Positions 1 to 5,217 of a DNA stretch of 5,217 bases are shown here, one piece after another (the first letter of the stretch is position 1; each line of letters starts with the position of its first letter). The notes under the pieces were generated by a model. The model was given only the letters and a program-made list of their open reading frames with translations, ran no database searches and had not been told where the DNA came from. Origin of the DNA: Burkholderiales bacterium. GTDB taxonomy: Bacteria > Pseudomonadota > Gammaproteobacteria > Burkholderiales > Burkholderiaceae_C. The DNA lies in contig CANFYD010000319.1 in assembly GCA_947450745.1 (NCBI GenBank), positions 1 through 5,217 of the forward strand. The letters are read 5' to 3'. The translations under genes were made by a program, and so were the position numbers.

Positions 1-722
1 CGAAGAAGGAGCTCGTCGAAGCGAACCTCCGGCTCGTCGTCTCCATCGCCAAGAAGTACACGAACCGCGGGCTGCAGTTCCTCGACCTGATTCAGGAAGG
101 CAACATCGGCCTGATGAAGGCGGTGGACAAGTTCGAATATCGGCGCGGCTACAAGTTCTCGACCTATGCCACTTGGTGGATTCGTCAGGCCATCACCCGC
201 TCGATTGCTGACCAGGCGCGCACGATCCGCATCCCGGTCCACATGATCGAGACGATCAACAAGATGAACCGCATCTCGCGTCAGCACTTGCAGGAATTCG
301 GCTTCGAGCCGGATGCGCCGACGCTGGCAGAGAAGATGGAGATCCCGGAAGACAAGATCCGCAAGATCATGAAGATCGCCAAGGAGCCGATCTCGATGGA
401 AACGCCCATCGGCGACGATGACGACAGCCATCTGGGCGATTTCATCGAGGACACCAACAACACCGCCCCGATCGAAGCGGCGATGCAAGCGGGTCTGCGC
501 GACGTGGTCAAGGACATCCTCGACAGCCTGACGCCCCGTGAAGCCAAAGTGCTGCGCATGCGCTTCGGCATCGAGATGAGCACCGACCACACACTGGAAG
601 AAGTCGGCAAGCAATTCGACGTCACCCGCGAGCGCATCCGCCAAATCGAAGCCAAAGCCATCCGCAAGCTCAAGCACCCGAGCCGGTCGGACAAGCTGCG
701 GACGTATCTGGATAATCTTTAG
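1..722 (+). CDS. rpoD: RNA polymerase sigma factor RpoD (sigma-70), C-terminal part, 5' end outside the window
   Basis: This is the housekeeping sigma factor, which directs RNA polymerase to the -35 and -10 elements of most promoters. The reading frame is open from the left edge and shows 239 residues, about the C-terminal 40% of a protein of some 610 residues, so the true start lies outside; the ATG at 114 is internal. Regions 2.1-2.4 occupy visible residues 1-81 and include YATWWIRQAIT at 55-65, whose W58, W59, Q62 and T65 match E. coli W433, W434, Q437 and T440 used in -10 melting and recognition. Region 3 follows, with IAKEPISMETPIGDDDDSHL. Region 4 lies near 160-239, with the helix-turn-helix VTRERIRQIE at 207-216, where R209, E210 and R213 match E. 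coli R584, E585 and R588 that read the -35 element. The numbering offset to E. coli is constant (375), so the two proteins align without net gaps over this span. The stop is TAG. Identification is essentially certain. Confidence 0.98.
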   Translation, partial: KKELVEANLRLVVSIAKKYTNRGLQFLDLIQEGNIGLMKAVDKFEYRRGYKFSTYATWWIRQAITRSIADQARTIRIPVHMIETINKMNRISRQHLQEFGFEPDAPTLAEKMEIPEDKIRKIMKIAKEPISMETPIGDDDDSHLGDFIEDTNNTAPIEAAMQAGLRDVVKDILDSLTPREAKVLRMRFGIEMSTDHTLEEVGKQFDVTRERIRQIEAKAIRKLKHPSRSDKLRTYLDNL

Positions 723-728
723 TATTGC

Positions 729-764
729 GGGACAGATTGAACGGTATCCCGTGAGCTCTGTCCC
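729..764 (+). repeat. Inverted repeat (stem-loop A) just after rpoD
   Basis: GGGACAGA (729-736) and TCTGTCCC (757-764) are perfect 8-bp inverted arms around a 20-nt loop. It starts 6 nt after the rpoD stop, so it would form in the 3' untranslated part of the rpoD mRNA. No T-tract follows, so it is not a standard intrinsic terminator; protecting the mRNA 3' end is a possible role, but that is inference. Confidence 0.6.
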
Positions 765-814
765 CAACTAATTAAGCGCGTTATTGTGAGTCAGACCGAA
801 TCTGTTGATCTTGT

Positions 815-850
815 GGGTCAGACCGAGCTGTACCCAGCGAGCTCTGACCC
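815..850 (+). repeat. Inverted repeat (stem-loop B), diverged copy of stem-loop A
   Basis: GGGTCAGA (815-822) and TCTGACCC (843-850) are perfect 8-bp arms around a 20-nt loop, the same geometry as stem-loop A exactly 86 nt upstream. The fourth stem pair is A-T in copy A and T-A in copy B, a compensatory change that keeps the stem intact although the loops differ widely. No T-tract follows. Confidence 0.65.
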
Positions 851-902
851 CAACTGATTCAGCGGGTTCAGCGAGCTCTGACCCCAACTGACCAAGCGGG
901 TT
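835..902. repeat. Tandem duplication of a 34-nt unit
   Basis: Positions 835-868 and 869-902 are head-to-tail copies of a 34-nt unit. The first 23 nt are identical in both, beginning CAGCGAGCTCTGACCCC. The last 11 nt differ at only three positions (858-860 against 892-894), and both copies end AGCGGGTT. An older third copy lies at 749-782, matching the first at 28 of 34 positions. The near identity of the adjacent pair suggests a recent slippage or recombination duplication. Confidence 0.85.
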
Positions 903-944
903 CTGACGCGACTGATCGACCCCATCGACAAGCAAGCAACACCC

Positions 945-972
945 AAGGGCTGGCCACAATCCAGCCCTTTTT
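945..972 (+). terminator. Rho-independent terminator
   Basis: AAGGGCTGG (945-953) and CCAGCCCTT (961-969) form a perfect 9-bp stem around the 7-nt loop CCACAAT, and the T run at 968-972 ends the element. The T-tract lies on the plus-strand 3' side only, so it terminates rightward transcription from rpoD and the repeat cluster. It sits 222 nt after the rpoD stop, giving the rpoD transcript a long repeat-filled 3' untranslated region, and it separates rpoD from the cyclase gene. Confidence 0.82.
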
Positions 973-998
973 CACGCCTGCGCCTCGCCCGCTACACT
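971..998 (+). promoter_or_regulatory. Candidate sigma-70 promoter for the cyclase-hemH unit
   Basis: TTCACG (971-976) matches the -35 consensus TTGACA at four of six positions. TACACT (993-998) matches the -10 consensus TATAAT at four of six, with a 16-nt spacer. Transcription would begin near 1004-1006, giving a leader of about 33 nt. The -35 overlaps the T-tract of the upstream terminator. A promoter is expected here because the terminator closes off rpoD, but the match is only moderate. Confidence 0.4.
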
Positions 999-1037
999 GC
1001 GTCCAAGCCCTTTTTCAAAGCCAAAGCCCCACCACCC

Positions 1038-2003
1038 ATGACCCAGATCCGGGAACGTACCGTGTTGTTTGCCGACCTGCGCGGCAGCACTGCGCTGTTC
1101 GAAACCTTGGGCAACGCGGAAGCCACCGCCGTCGTCACCCACACGGTGAACAGGGTCGGACAAGCGGTGGACGAATGCGGTGGACGCTTGATCAAGACAT
1201 TGGGCGACGGCTTGATGGCCGTGTTCGAGTCGCCACGCGACGGGGTCAAGTCCGCCGTGCGCATGCACGAGTTGCTGGAACGGATCGTCGCCCGTGGCCG
1301 CCAGCAGGGCGCGTCCCTGGGTTTGCGTGCCTTGCGCATGCAAGTGGCCTTGGCACGCGGCGAGGTGGTCGAAATGAACGGCGACTGCTTCGGCGATGCG
1401 GTCAACGTGGCGGCCCGCTTGCTCGATCATGCCGGCGACAACGAAACGCTGATCACCGCCGAAGTTCTGGCCGGCCTGCCCAGCATGCAAAAAATGCGCT
1501 TTCGCAGCCTCGATCTGATCCCGGTGCGCGGGCGGGCCGAACCGGTGCATGTGCACTTGCTGGATCTGCCCCACCACGGCGATGTCGTCGCCACTCAGTT
1601 CGGCGCGATCATCCATGCAGTGGAGCCCGATGGCATTCGACTGGTCTGGCAAGACCTGGACCGGGTGTTTGACATCGACAGCATGCCCATCGTGCTCGGC
1701 CGCAGTGTGCAAGCCACCTACTGCATCACCGACGGCCGCGTATCCCGATCACACGCCCGCATCGATTGGCATGGCGGCAGCTTCTCGGTCACCGACCTCA
1801 GCTACAACGGCAGCTTTGTGCGCTTCGGCGCCGCCGGCGAACTGGTCACCTTGAAGCGCGGCAGTTGCACCTTGCACGGCAGCGGATCCATCGGCTTGGG
1901 CAGCCCGCCGGTGGACAGCGCCTCGCCGACGGTGCGCTTTGAAGTCTTGCACTTTGCGGACACTGAAGCGCTGACCATCGACCCGCAAGCCGATCCCCAT
2001 TGA
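1038..2003 (+). CDS. Class III adenylate cyclase fused to a C-terminal FHA domain
   Basis: This 321-residue protein is predicted to make cyclic AMP from ATP in the cytoplasm and to bind phosphothreonine proteins. The cyclase domain spans about residues 5-175. Metal-binding D13 lies in VLFADLRGST, substrate-selecting K53 and second metal D57 lie in KTLGDGLMAVF, and D116, N123 and R127 lie in GDCFGDAVNVAARL. These six match the canonical set of mycobacterial Rv1625c, with the same D-to-D spacing of 44. The K/D pair indicates ATP rather than GTP. The FHA domain spans about 200-305, with GRS (221-223), VSRSH (235-239) and DLSYNGS (253-259); R222, S236, H239 and N257 are the expected phosphopeptide contacts. 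No signal peptide or membrane segment is seen, so it should be soluble. The ATG start puts the domain right at the N-terminus, and no clear Shine-Dalgarno sequence precedes it. hemH follows after 28 nt on the same strand. Domain calls are firm; actual activity and partner are unknown. Confidence 0.92.
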   Translation: MTQIRERTVLFADLRGSTALFETLGNAEATAVVTHTVNRVGQAVDECGGRLIKTLGDGLMAVFESPRDGVKSAVRMHELLERIVARGRQQGASLGLRALRMQVALARGEVVEMNGDCFGDAVNVAARLLDHAGDNETLITAEVLAGLPSMQKMRFRSLDLIPVRGRAEPVHVHLLDLPHHGDVVATQFGAIIHAVEPDGIRLVWQDLDRVFDIDSMPIVLGRSVQATYCITDGRVSRSHARIDWHGGSFSVTDLSYNGSFVRFGAAGELVTLKRGSCTLHGSGSIGLGSPPVDSASPTVRFEVLHFADTEALTIDPQADPH

Positions 2004-2031
2004 TGCATCCAACGAAAACTTATTGAACCGT

Positions 2032-3123
2032 ATGCCCACTCACGCTGAAGCTCCCTACGCCCACGGCAGCGCGCCGAAAACCGCCCTGCTGCTGTGCAAT
2101 CTCGGCACGCCCGACGCCCCCACAGCCGCCGCCGTGCGCCGCTATTTGGCCCAGTTCCTGGCCGACCCACGCGTCGTCGAAATCCCCAAAATCCTCTGGA
2201 TGTTGATCCTGCACGGCATCATCTTGCGCGTGCGGCCGGCCAAATCAGCCGCCAAATATGCCAGCGTCTGGACTTCCGAAGGCTCACCGCTGAAGGTCTG
2301 GACCGAAAAGCAAGCCAAGCTGCTGCAAGGGCTGCTGGGGGAGCGAGGCCATCACGTCGTTGTTCGCTTCGCGATGCGCTACGGCAACCCGTCGATCGCC
2401 AAAACGCTGGACGAGCTGCGCGCGCAGGGCGTGACCCGCGTGCTGGTGCTGCCGGCCTATCCGCAATATTCGGGTGCCACCACGGCCAGCGTGGTGGACG
2501 ACGTGGCCACCTGGGCGCTGCGGACTCGCCATTTGCCGGAGTTGCGCTTCATCAACCGCTATCACGATGAGGCACCCTACATCGCTGCGCTGGCCGATTC
2601 GGTGCGTGCACATTGGGCCAAGAATGCCCGGCCCGATCGTCTGGTGATGAGCTTTCACGGCATGCCGGCGCGCACCTTGATGCTGGGCGACCCGTACCAC
2701 TGCGAGTGTCTGAAGACCGGCCGTTTGCTGGCCGAAGCGCTCGGCTTGAGCAAGGACCAGTACATCGTGACCTTCCAAAGCCGCTTTGGTCGGGCCAAAT
2801 GGCTGGAGCCCTACACCGAGCCGACCCTGAAAAAGCTCGCCAAGGAAGGCGTGCAGAACATCGACGTCATTTGTCCGGGCTTCAGCTCAGACTGCCTGGA
2901 GACGCTGGAAGAAATCAGCATGGAGGCCCGCGACGCCTTTCTGGCCGCCGGCGGCAAGCGCTTCAGCTACATCCCCTGCCTGAACGACAGCCCTGTCGGC
3001 ATGCGCATGCTGACCGGCCTGGTCGAGCGGCATCTGCAGGGCTGGCCGACCCAGCGAAGCGCCGACGCCGCCGCCTTGCAAACGCAGCGGGAGCGAGCGC
3101 TCAAGCTCGGCGCGTCAAACTGA
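2032..3123 (+). CDS. hemH: Ferrochelatase (protohaem ferro-lyase)
   Basis: Ferrochelatase inserts Fe2+ into protoporphyrin IX to make protohaem, the last step of haem synthesis, in the cytoplasm or at the inner membrane face. From ATG 2032 it is 363 residues, longer than the 310-320 of B. subtilis and E. coli but usual for betaproteobacteria. Family landmarks run in order: the N-terminal strand TALLLCNLGTPDAP (17-30), the LRVRPAKSAAKYASVW block near 65, YPQYSGATTASV (143-154), the signature SFHGMP with catalytic H209 (207-212), and CLETLEEI (288-295), whose E290 fits the conserved glutamate facing the active-site histidine. An in-frame TTG at 2023 could add three residues (MNR), but ATG followed by a proline-rich lead to KTALLL is the usual form. 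Neither start has a good Shine-Dalgarno sequence. It lies 28 nt after the cyclase gene, so translation may depend on co-transcription. Its 3' end overlaps convergent tctA by 9 bp. Confidence 0.96.
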   Translation: MPTHAEAPYAHGSAPKTALLLCNLGTPDAPTAAAVRRYLAQFLADPRVVEIPKILWMLILHGIILRVRPAKSAAKYASVWTSEGSPLKVWTEKQAKLLQGLLGERGHHVVVRFAMRYGNPSIAKTLDELRAQGVTRVLVLPAYPQYSGATTASVVDDVATWALRTRHLPELRFINRYHDEAPYIAALADSVRAHWAKNARPDRLVMSFHGMPARTLMLGDPYHCECLKTGRLLAEALGLSKDQYIVTFQSRFGRAKWLEPYTEPTLKKLAKEGVQNIDVICPGFSSDCLETLEEISMEARDAFLAAGGKRFSYIPCLNDSPVGMRMLTGLVERHLQGWPTQRSADAAALQTQRERALKLGASN

Positions 3124-3126
3124 CGC
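3112..3126. repeat. Short inverted repeat spanning both convergent stop codons
   Basis: GCGTCA (3112-3117) and TGACGC (3121-3126) are perfect 6-bp arms around the loop AAC. The right arm begins with the hemH stop TGA, and the left arm ends with the complement of the tctA stop. No T-tract follows on either strand, so a terminator role is doubtful. Confidence 0.5.
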
Positions 3127-4614
3127 AGAGCGGCGCTGCTCGCGCCAGCGCATCAGGCGCGGCGCGACCAGCACCAGCAGCACGATGACCAGCAGCCCCA
3201 GCGACATCGGGCGCTGCAAGAAGATGGTCCAGTTGCCCTCCCCGATCGACAGTGCATTGCGCATCTGCGCTTCGGCGATCGGGCCCAGGATCATGCCGAC
3301 GACGACGGGCGCAGTCGGGAAGTCGAAGCGCCGCATCACCACGCCGGCCAGGCCGATGGCCAGCATCAGGAACAGATCGAACGCGCTCTGGCGCATGCCG
3401 TAAACACCGACGGTCGCGAAGATCAGGATGCCCGCATACAACTGCGGCTTCGGGATCTTCAGCAGCTTGACCCACAAACCCACCATCGGCAGGTTCAGCA
3501 CCAGCAGCATCACGTTGCCGATGTAGAGCGAGGCAATCAGCGCCCAGACCAGGGCCGAGGAGGTCTGGAACAACTGCGGGCCGGCCTGAATACCGTAGTT
3601 CTGCAGCGCGCTCAACAGAATAGCTGCCGTCACCGAAGTGGGAATACCCAGCGTCAGCAGCGGCACCAGCGTGGCGGTGACCGCTGCATTGTTGGCAGCC
3701 TCAGGCCCGGCCACACCTTCGATCGCGCCTATCGTGCCGAACTCCTCCTTGTGCTTGGACAACTTGCGCTCGGCGGCATAACTCAAAAAGGTGGGGATCT
3801 CCGAGCCCCCGGCCGGAATCGTGCCGAACGGGAAACCGATCAAGGTGCCACGCAGCCAAGCGGGCCAGGAGCGCCGCCACTCGGTCTTGGTCATGTGCAC
3901 CGAGCTCATCTTGTTCAGTTGCTGCGTGCTGCGGCCTTCATACAGCGCGTTGTACAGCGTCTCGCCGACGGCAAACAGCCCCACGGCCACCAGCACCACC
4001 TCGATGCCGTCCATGAACTCGGGGATGCCGGCGGTGTAGCGCACTTGCGCGGTGATCTGATCCATGCCGACCAGGCCCATCGCCAAGCCGATGAACAACG
4101 CCGTCATGCCGCGCAAAGTGCTCTTGCCCAACACCGCGCTGACGGTGGTGAAGGCCAGCAGCATCAGGCAGAAATACTCCGGCGGCCCCAGCTTGATGGC
4201 GAACTCTGCCACCACCGGCGCGAACAAGGTCACCAGGATGGTGGCAATCGTGCCGGCCACAAACGAGCCGATCGCCGAGGTCGCCAAAGCCGCCCCCGCG
4301 CGGCCGTTCTTGGCCATCTTGAAGCCCTCCAGCGCGGTCACCATCGTGCCGGTTTCGCCGGGGGTATTGAGCAGAATGGAGGTGGTCGAGCCGCCATACA
4401 TCGCGCCGTAATAGATGCCGGCAAAAAAGATCATCGAGGCCGTCGGCTCGACCTGCGAGGTGATCGGCAGCAACATCGCCACCGTCACCGCCGGGCCAAT
4501 GCCCGGCAAGACACCGATGCCGGTGCCGATCACGCAGCCCAGAAAGGCCCACATCAAGTTGATCGGCGTGCCGGCGGTGGCAAAGCCACCCAGCAGTTGG
4601 TTCCAAACGTCCAT
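3115..4614 (-). CDS. tctA: Tripartite tricarboxylate transporter permease, large subunit (TctA family)
   Basis: This is the large inner-membrane subunit of a TTT transporter, which with TctB and a periplasmic TctC binding protein imports carboxylates using the ion gradient. It has 499 residues, the usual length, and is strongly hydrophobic with about 11-12 membrane segments. Both family signatures of the internal two-fold repeat are present. The first is GCVIGTGIGVLPGIGP at 26-41, and the second spans 256-327, including GTIPAGG (264-270), the FGTIGAIEGVAGPEAANNA stretch (292-310) and LTLGIPTS (320-327). Between the halves lies a hydrophilic loop near 225-250, and the tail is basic (WREQRR). 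The ATG is preceded by AGAAGAAAG at 6-nt spacing, supporting this start. tctB lies 126 nt upstream on the same strand. The substrate cannot be read from sequence: citrate and other tricarboxylates are the founding ligands, but relatives in Burkholderiales take many organic acids and aromatics, so the symbol marks the family only. Confidence 0.95.
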   Translation of the reverse strand: MDVWNQLLGGFATAGTPINLMWAFLGCVIGTGIGVLPGIGPAVTVAMLLPITSQVEPTASMIFFAGIYYGAMYGGSTTSILLNTPGETGTMVTALEGFKMAKNGRAGAALATSAIGSFVAGTIATILVTLFAPVVAEFAIKLGPPEYFCLMLLAFTTVSAVLGKSTLRGMTALFIGLAMGLVGMDQITAQVRYTAGIPEFMDGIEVVLVAVGLFAVGETLYNALYEGRSTQQLNKMSSVHMTKTEWRRSWPAWLRGTLIGFPFGTIPAGGSEIPTFLSYAAERKLSKHKEEFGTIGAIEGVAGPEAANNAAVTATLVPLLTLGIPTSVTAAILLSALQNYGIQAGPQLFQTSSALVWALIASLYIGNVMLLVLNLPMVGLWVKLLKIPKPQLYAGILIFATVGVYGMRQSAFDLFLMLAIGLAGVVMRRFDFPTAPVVVGMILGPIAEAQMRNALSIGEGNWTIFLQRPMSLGLLVIVLLVLVAPRLMRWREQRRSASV

Positions 4615-4620
4615 TGATTG

Positions 4621-4629
4621 CTTTCTTCT
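4621..4629 (-). promoter_or_regulatory. Ribosome binding site of tctA
   Basis: On the minus strand this reads AGAAGAAAG and ends 6 nt before the ATG at 4614-4612. The purine-rich GAAG/AAAG core is a reasonable Shine-Dalgarno sequence and is the best one in the window, supporting the chosen tctA start. Confidence 0.6.
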
Positions 4630-4641
4630 GATCAGGGATGA

Positions 4642-4730
4642 CGCAAAGCCCGCGCAGCCCAGCTCACCGACCGCGACAGGACGACGCGCGCGAGCAAGGG
4701 GGGGCGAAGCGCCGCCGCAGCGGCTTTGCG
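4642..4730 (-). repeat. Long-range inverted repeat in the tctB-tctA gap
   Basis: CGCAAAGCC (4642-4650) and GGCTTTGCG (4722-4730) are perfect 9-bp inverted arms 71 nt apart, extendable by two G-C pairs past a one-base bulge. They bracket a very GC-rich, non-coding stretch that includes seven consecutive G on the plus strand (4698-4704). In the tctB-tctA mRNA the arms could pair and place the tctA ribosome binding site just 3' of the structure. A role in setting the ratio of the two subunits is inference only. Confidence 0.5.
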
Positions 4731-4740
4731 AAGATCTTGC

Positions 4741-5217
4741 TTAAATCCAGCCGCTGCCGGTCAGGCCGGGCAGGTTGATGGCCAACAACTTGGTGAACAT
4801 CCAGAACACCGGGGCGGCGATCAACAGACCGGTGACCGCATCGATCAAGCTCTGCCGCAGGCCGCCGCCGGCCCGCCCTTCGGCCATCCGCAAACCGCGC
4901 ACGGCCAAGGCGAAGCACAGCGAACAAGCGAGGATGAAACCGATGACGGTGATCAGGCTGGCATTGGCCACGATGCCCGCCACCACCCAACTGACCGCAC
5001 GCCAATCGCCCTGTGCCGCACCCGAAGGCGCTTCCATTTCACGGTAACCGCCGGTGCGCGCTTCCCAGATCAACCAGCAGCCACACACCAGCAGCACCAC
5101 CGCCACCAGCCAGGGCAAGGCATTCGGGCCGACTCCGGCATAGCCGGCATCGGACGAAATGAAGGTGGCACCGTAAGCCATCACGGCACCGACCAACAGG
5201 GCGCCGACGCCGACCAG
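4741..5217 (-). CDS. tctB: Tripartite tricarboxylate transporter small membrane subunit (TctB family), 5' end outside the window
   Basis: TctB is the small, poorly conserved membrane partner of TctA in TTT uptake systems. The frame is open to the right edge and shows 158 residues ending in a TAA stop. A TTG at 5196 lies inside the first hydrophobic segment and is unlikely to be the start, so the N-terminus is beyond the window; family members are usually 150-180 residues, so little is missing. Hydrophobic segments lie at about visible residues 1-19, 34-52, 74-108 (probably two helices) and 130-150, fitting the four- to five-segment topology. Family landmarks are DAGYAGVGPNALPW after the first segment, GFILA in the central hydrophobic block, and a C-terminal LP after the last segment. 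It is followed by tctA after a 126-nt gap, the usual B-then-A order. A tctC gene for the periplasmic binding protein would be expected upstream, to the right. Confidence 0.88.
   Translation of the reverse strand: MVGVGALLVGAVMAYGATFISSDAGYAGVGPNALPWLVAVVLLVCGCWLIWEARTGGYREMEAPSGAAQGDWRAVSWVVAGIVANASLITVIGFILACSLCFALAVRGLRMAEGRAGGGLRQSLIDAVTGLLIAAPVFWMFTKLLAINLPGLTGSGWI

Larger units (their letters stand above)
729..902. repeat. Cluster of imperfect REP-like repeats with GGTCAGA / TCTGACC cores
   Basis: This stretch follows the rpoD stop by 6 nt and is built from diverged copies of one short unit. Direct-orientation cores are GGGACAGA (729-736), GAGTCAGA (788-795) and GGGTCAGA (815-822). Opposite-orientation cores are TCTGTCCC (757-764), TCTGACCC (843-850) and TCTGACCC (877-884). 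The opposite-orientation copies sit in a longer conserved context, GAGCTCTG followed by a C run and AACT. The segment at 784-799 matches 811-826 at 15 of 16 positions. No open frame across the region looks like a real protein. The arrangement resembles the short palindromic dispersed repeats (REP-type) found between bacterial genes; calling it REP is inference, because copy number elsewhere in the genome cannot be seen here. Confidence 0.7.

Noticed and set aside
114..722. ATG at 114 as the start of a short 202-residue sigma factor
   Set aside because: The same frame is open to the left edge and encodes the conserved region 2.1-2.2 sequence before it, so this methionine is internal to rpoD.
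835..902. Two-unit 34-nt repeat as a CRISPR remnant
   Set aside because: The copies abut directly with no spacers, and no cas gene is nearby.
768..959. 63-residue minus-strand open frame across the repeat cluster and terminator
   Set aside because: It consists of translated repeat copies and ends in the terminator stem; no start context or family resemblance.
723..1037. Possible tRNA or small protein gene in the gap after rpoD
   Set aside because: No cloverleaf arms or T-loop consensus were seen, and no open frame with a plausible start and ribosome binding site stands apart from the repeats.
972..1712. 246-residue minus-strand open frame
   Set aside because: It lies antisense to the well-supported cyclase gene, is rich in His, Gln and Ala as expected for a GC-rich shadow frame, and shows no recognisable domain.
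2023..2031. TTG start extending hemH by three residues
   Set aside because: It cannot be excluded, but ATG 2032 gives the usual betaproteobacterial N-terminus and TTG has no better ribosome binding site.
3751..4617. 288-residue plus-strand open frame antisense to tctA
   Set aside because: It is very rich in His, Arg, Gln and Gly with no domain, while the opposite strand carries a clear TctA membrane protein.
4698..4704. Seven-G tract as a phase-variable switch
   Set aside because: It is outside any coding region and not in a promoter spacer, so slippage would have no evident on/off effect.
5194..5196. TTG as the tctB start codon
   Set aside because: The frame stays open to the window edge and the upstream residues complete the first hydrophobic segment, so the true start is probably outside.

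Overview
The window is a GC-rich chromosomal segment that most likely comes from a betaproteobacterium of the order Burkholderiales. This rests on an RpoD C-terminus nearly identical to the E. coli housekeeping sigma factor, a long-form ferrochelatase of the betaproteobacterial type, and a TctB/TctA transporter pair, a family greatly expanded in that order. I cannot assign a genus from the sequence alone.

Layout from left to right. (1) Positions 1-722 (+) hold the 3' part of rpoD, running in from the left edge. (2) Positions 723-1037 carry no gene. They contain a cluster of imperfect repeats built on GGTCAGA/TCTGACC (729-902), a strong intrinsic terminator (945-972) and a plausible sigma-70 promoter overlapping it (971-998). 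(3) Positions 1038-2003 (+) encode a soluble protein that fuses a class III adenylate cyclase domain to a C-terminal FHA (phosphothreonine-binding) domain. (4) Positions 2032-3123 (+) encode ferrochelatase, the last enzyme of haem synthesis, 28 nt after the cyclase gene and probably co-transcribed with it. (5) On the minus strand, converging on hemH, are tctA (3115-4614) and upstream of it the 3' part of tctB (4741-5217, running off the right edge). They encode the two membrane subunits of a tripartite tricarboxylate transporter. A substrate-binding TctC protein would be expected just beyond the right edge, but it is not in view.

The sections look functionally unrelated: basal transcription, second-messenger signalling, haem synthesis and carboxylate uptake. 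The points most worth a second look are the cyclase-FHA fusion with a complete catalytic residue set directly upstream of hemH, the repeat cluster after rpoD with a compensatory base-pair change between two stem-loops, the 9-bp convergent overlap of hemH and tctA in which the stop codons form a small inverted repeat, and the structured 126-nt gap between tctB and tctA. I found no wholly new system, no CRISPR array, no tRNA or rRNA gene and no insertion sequence.
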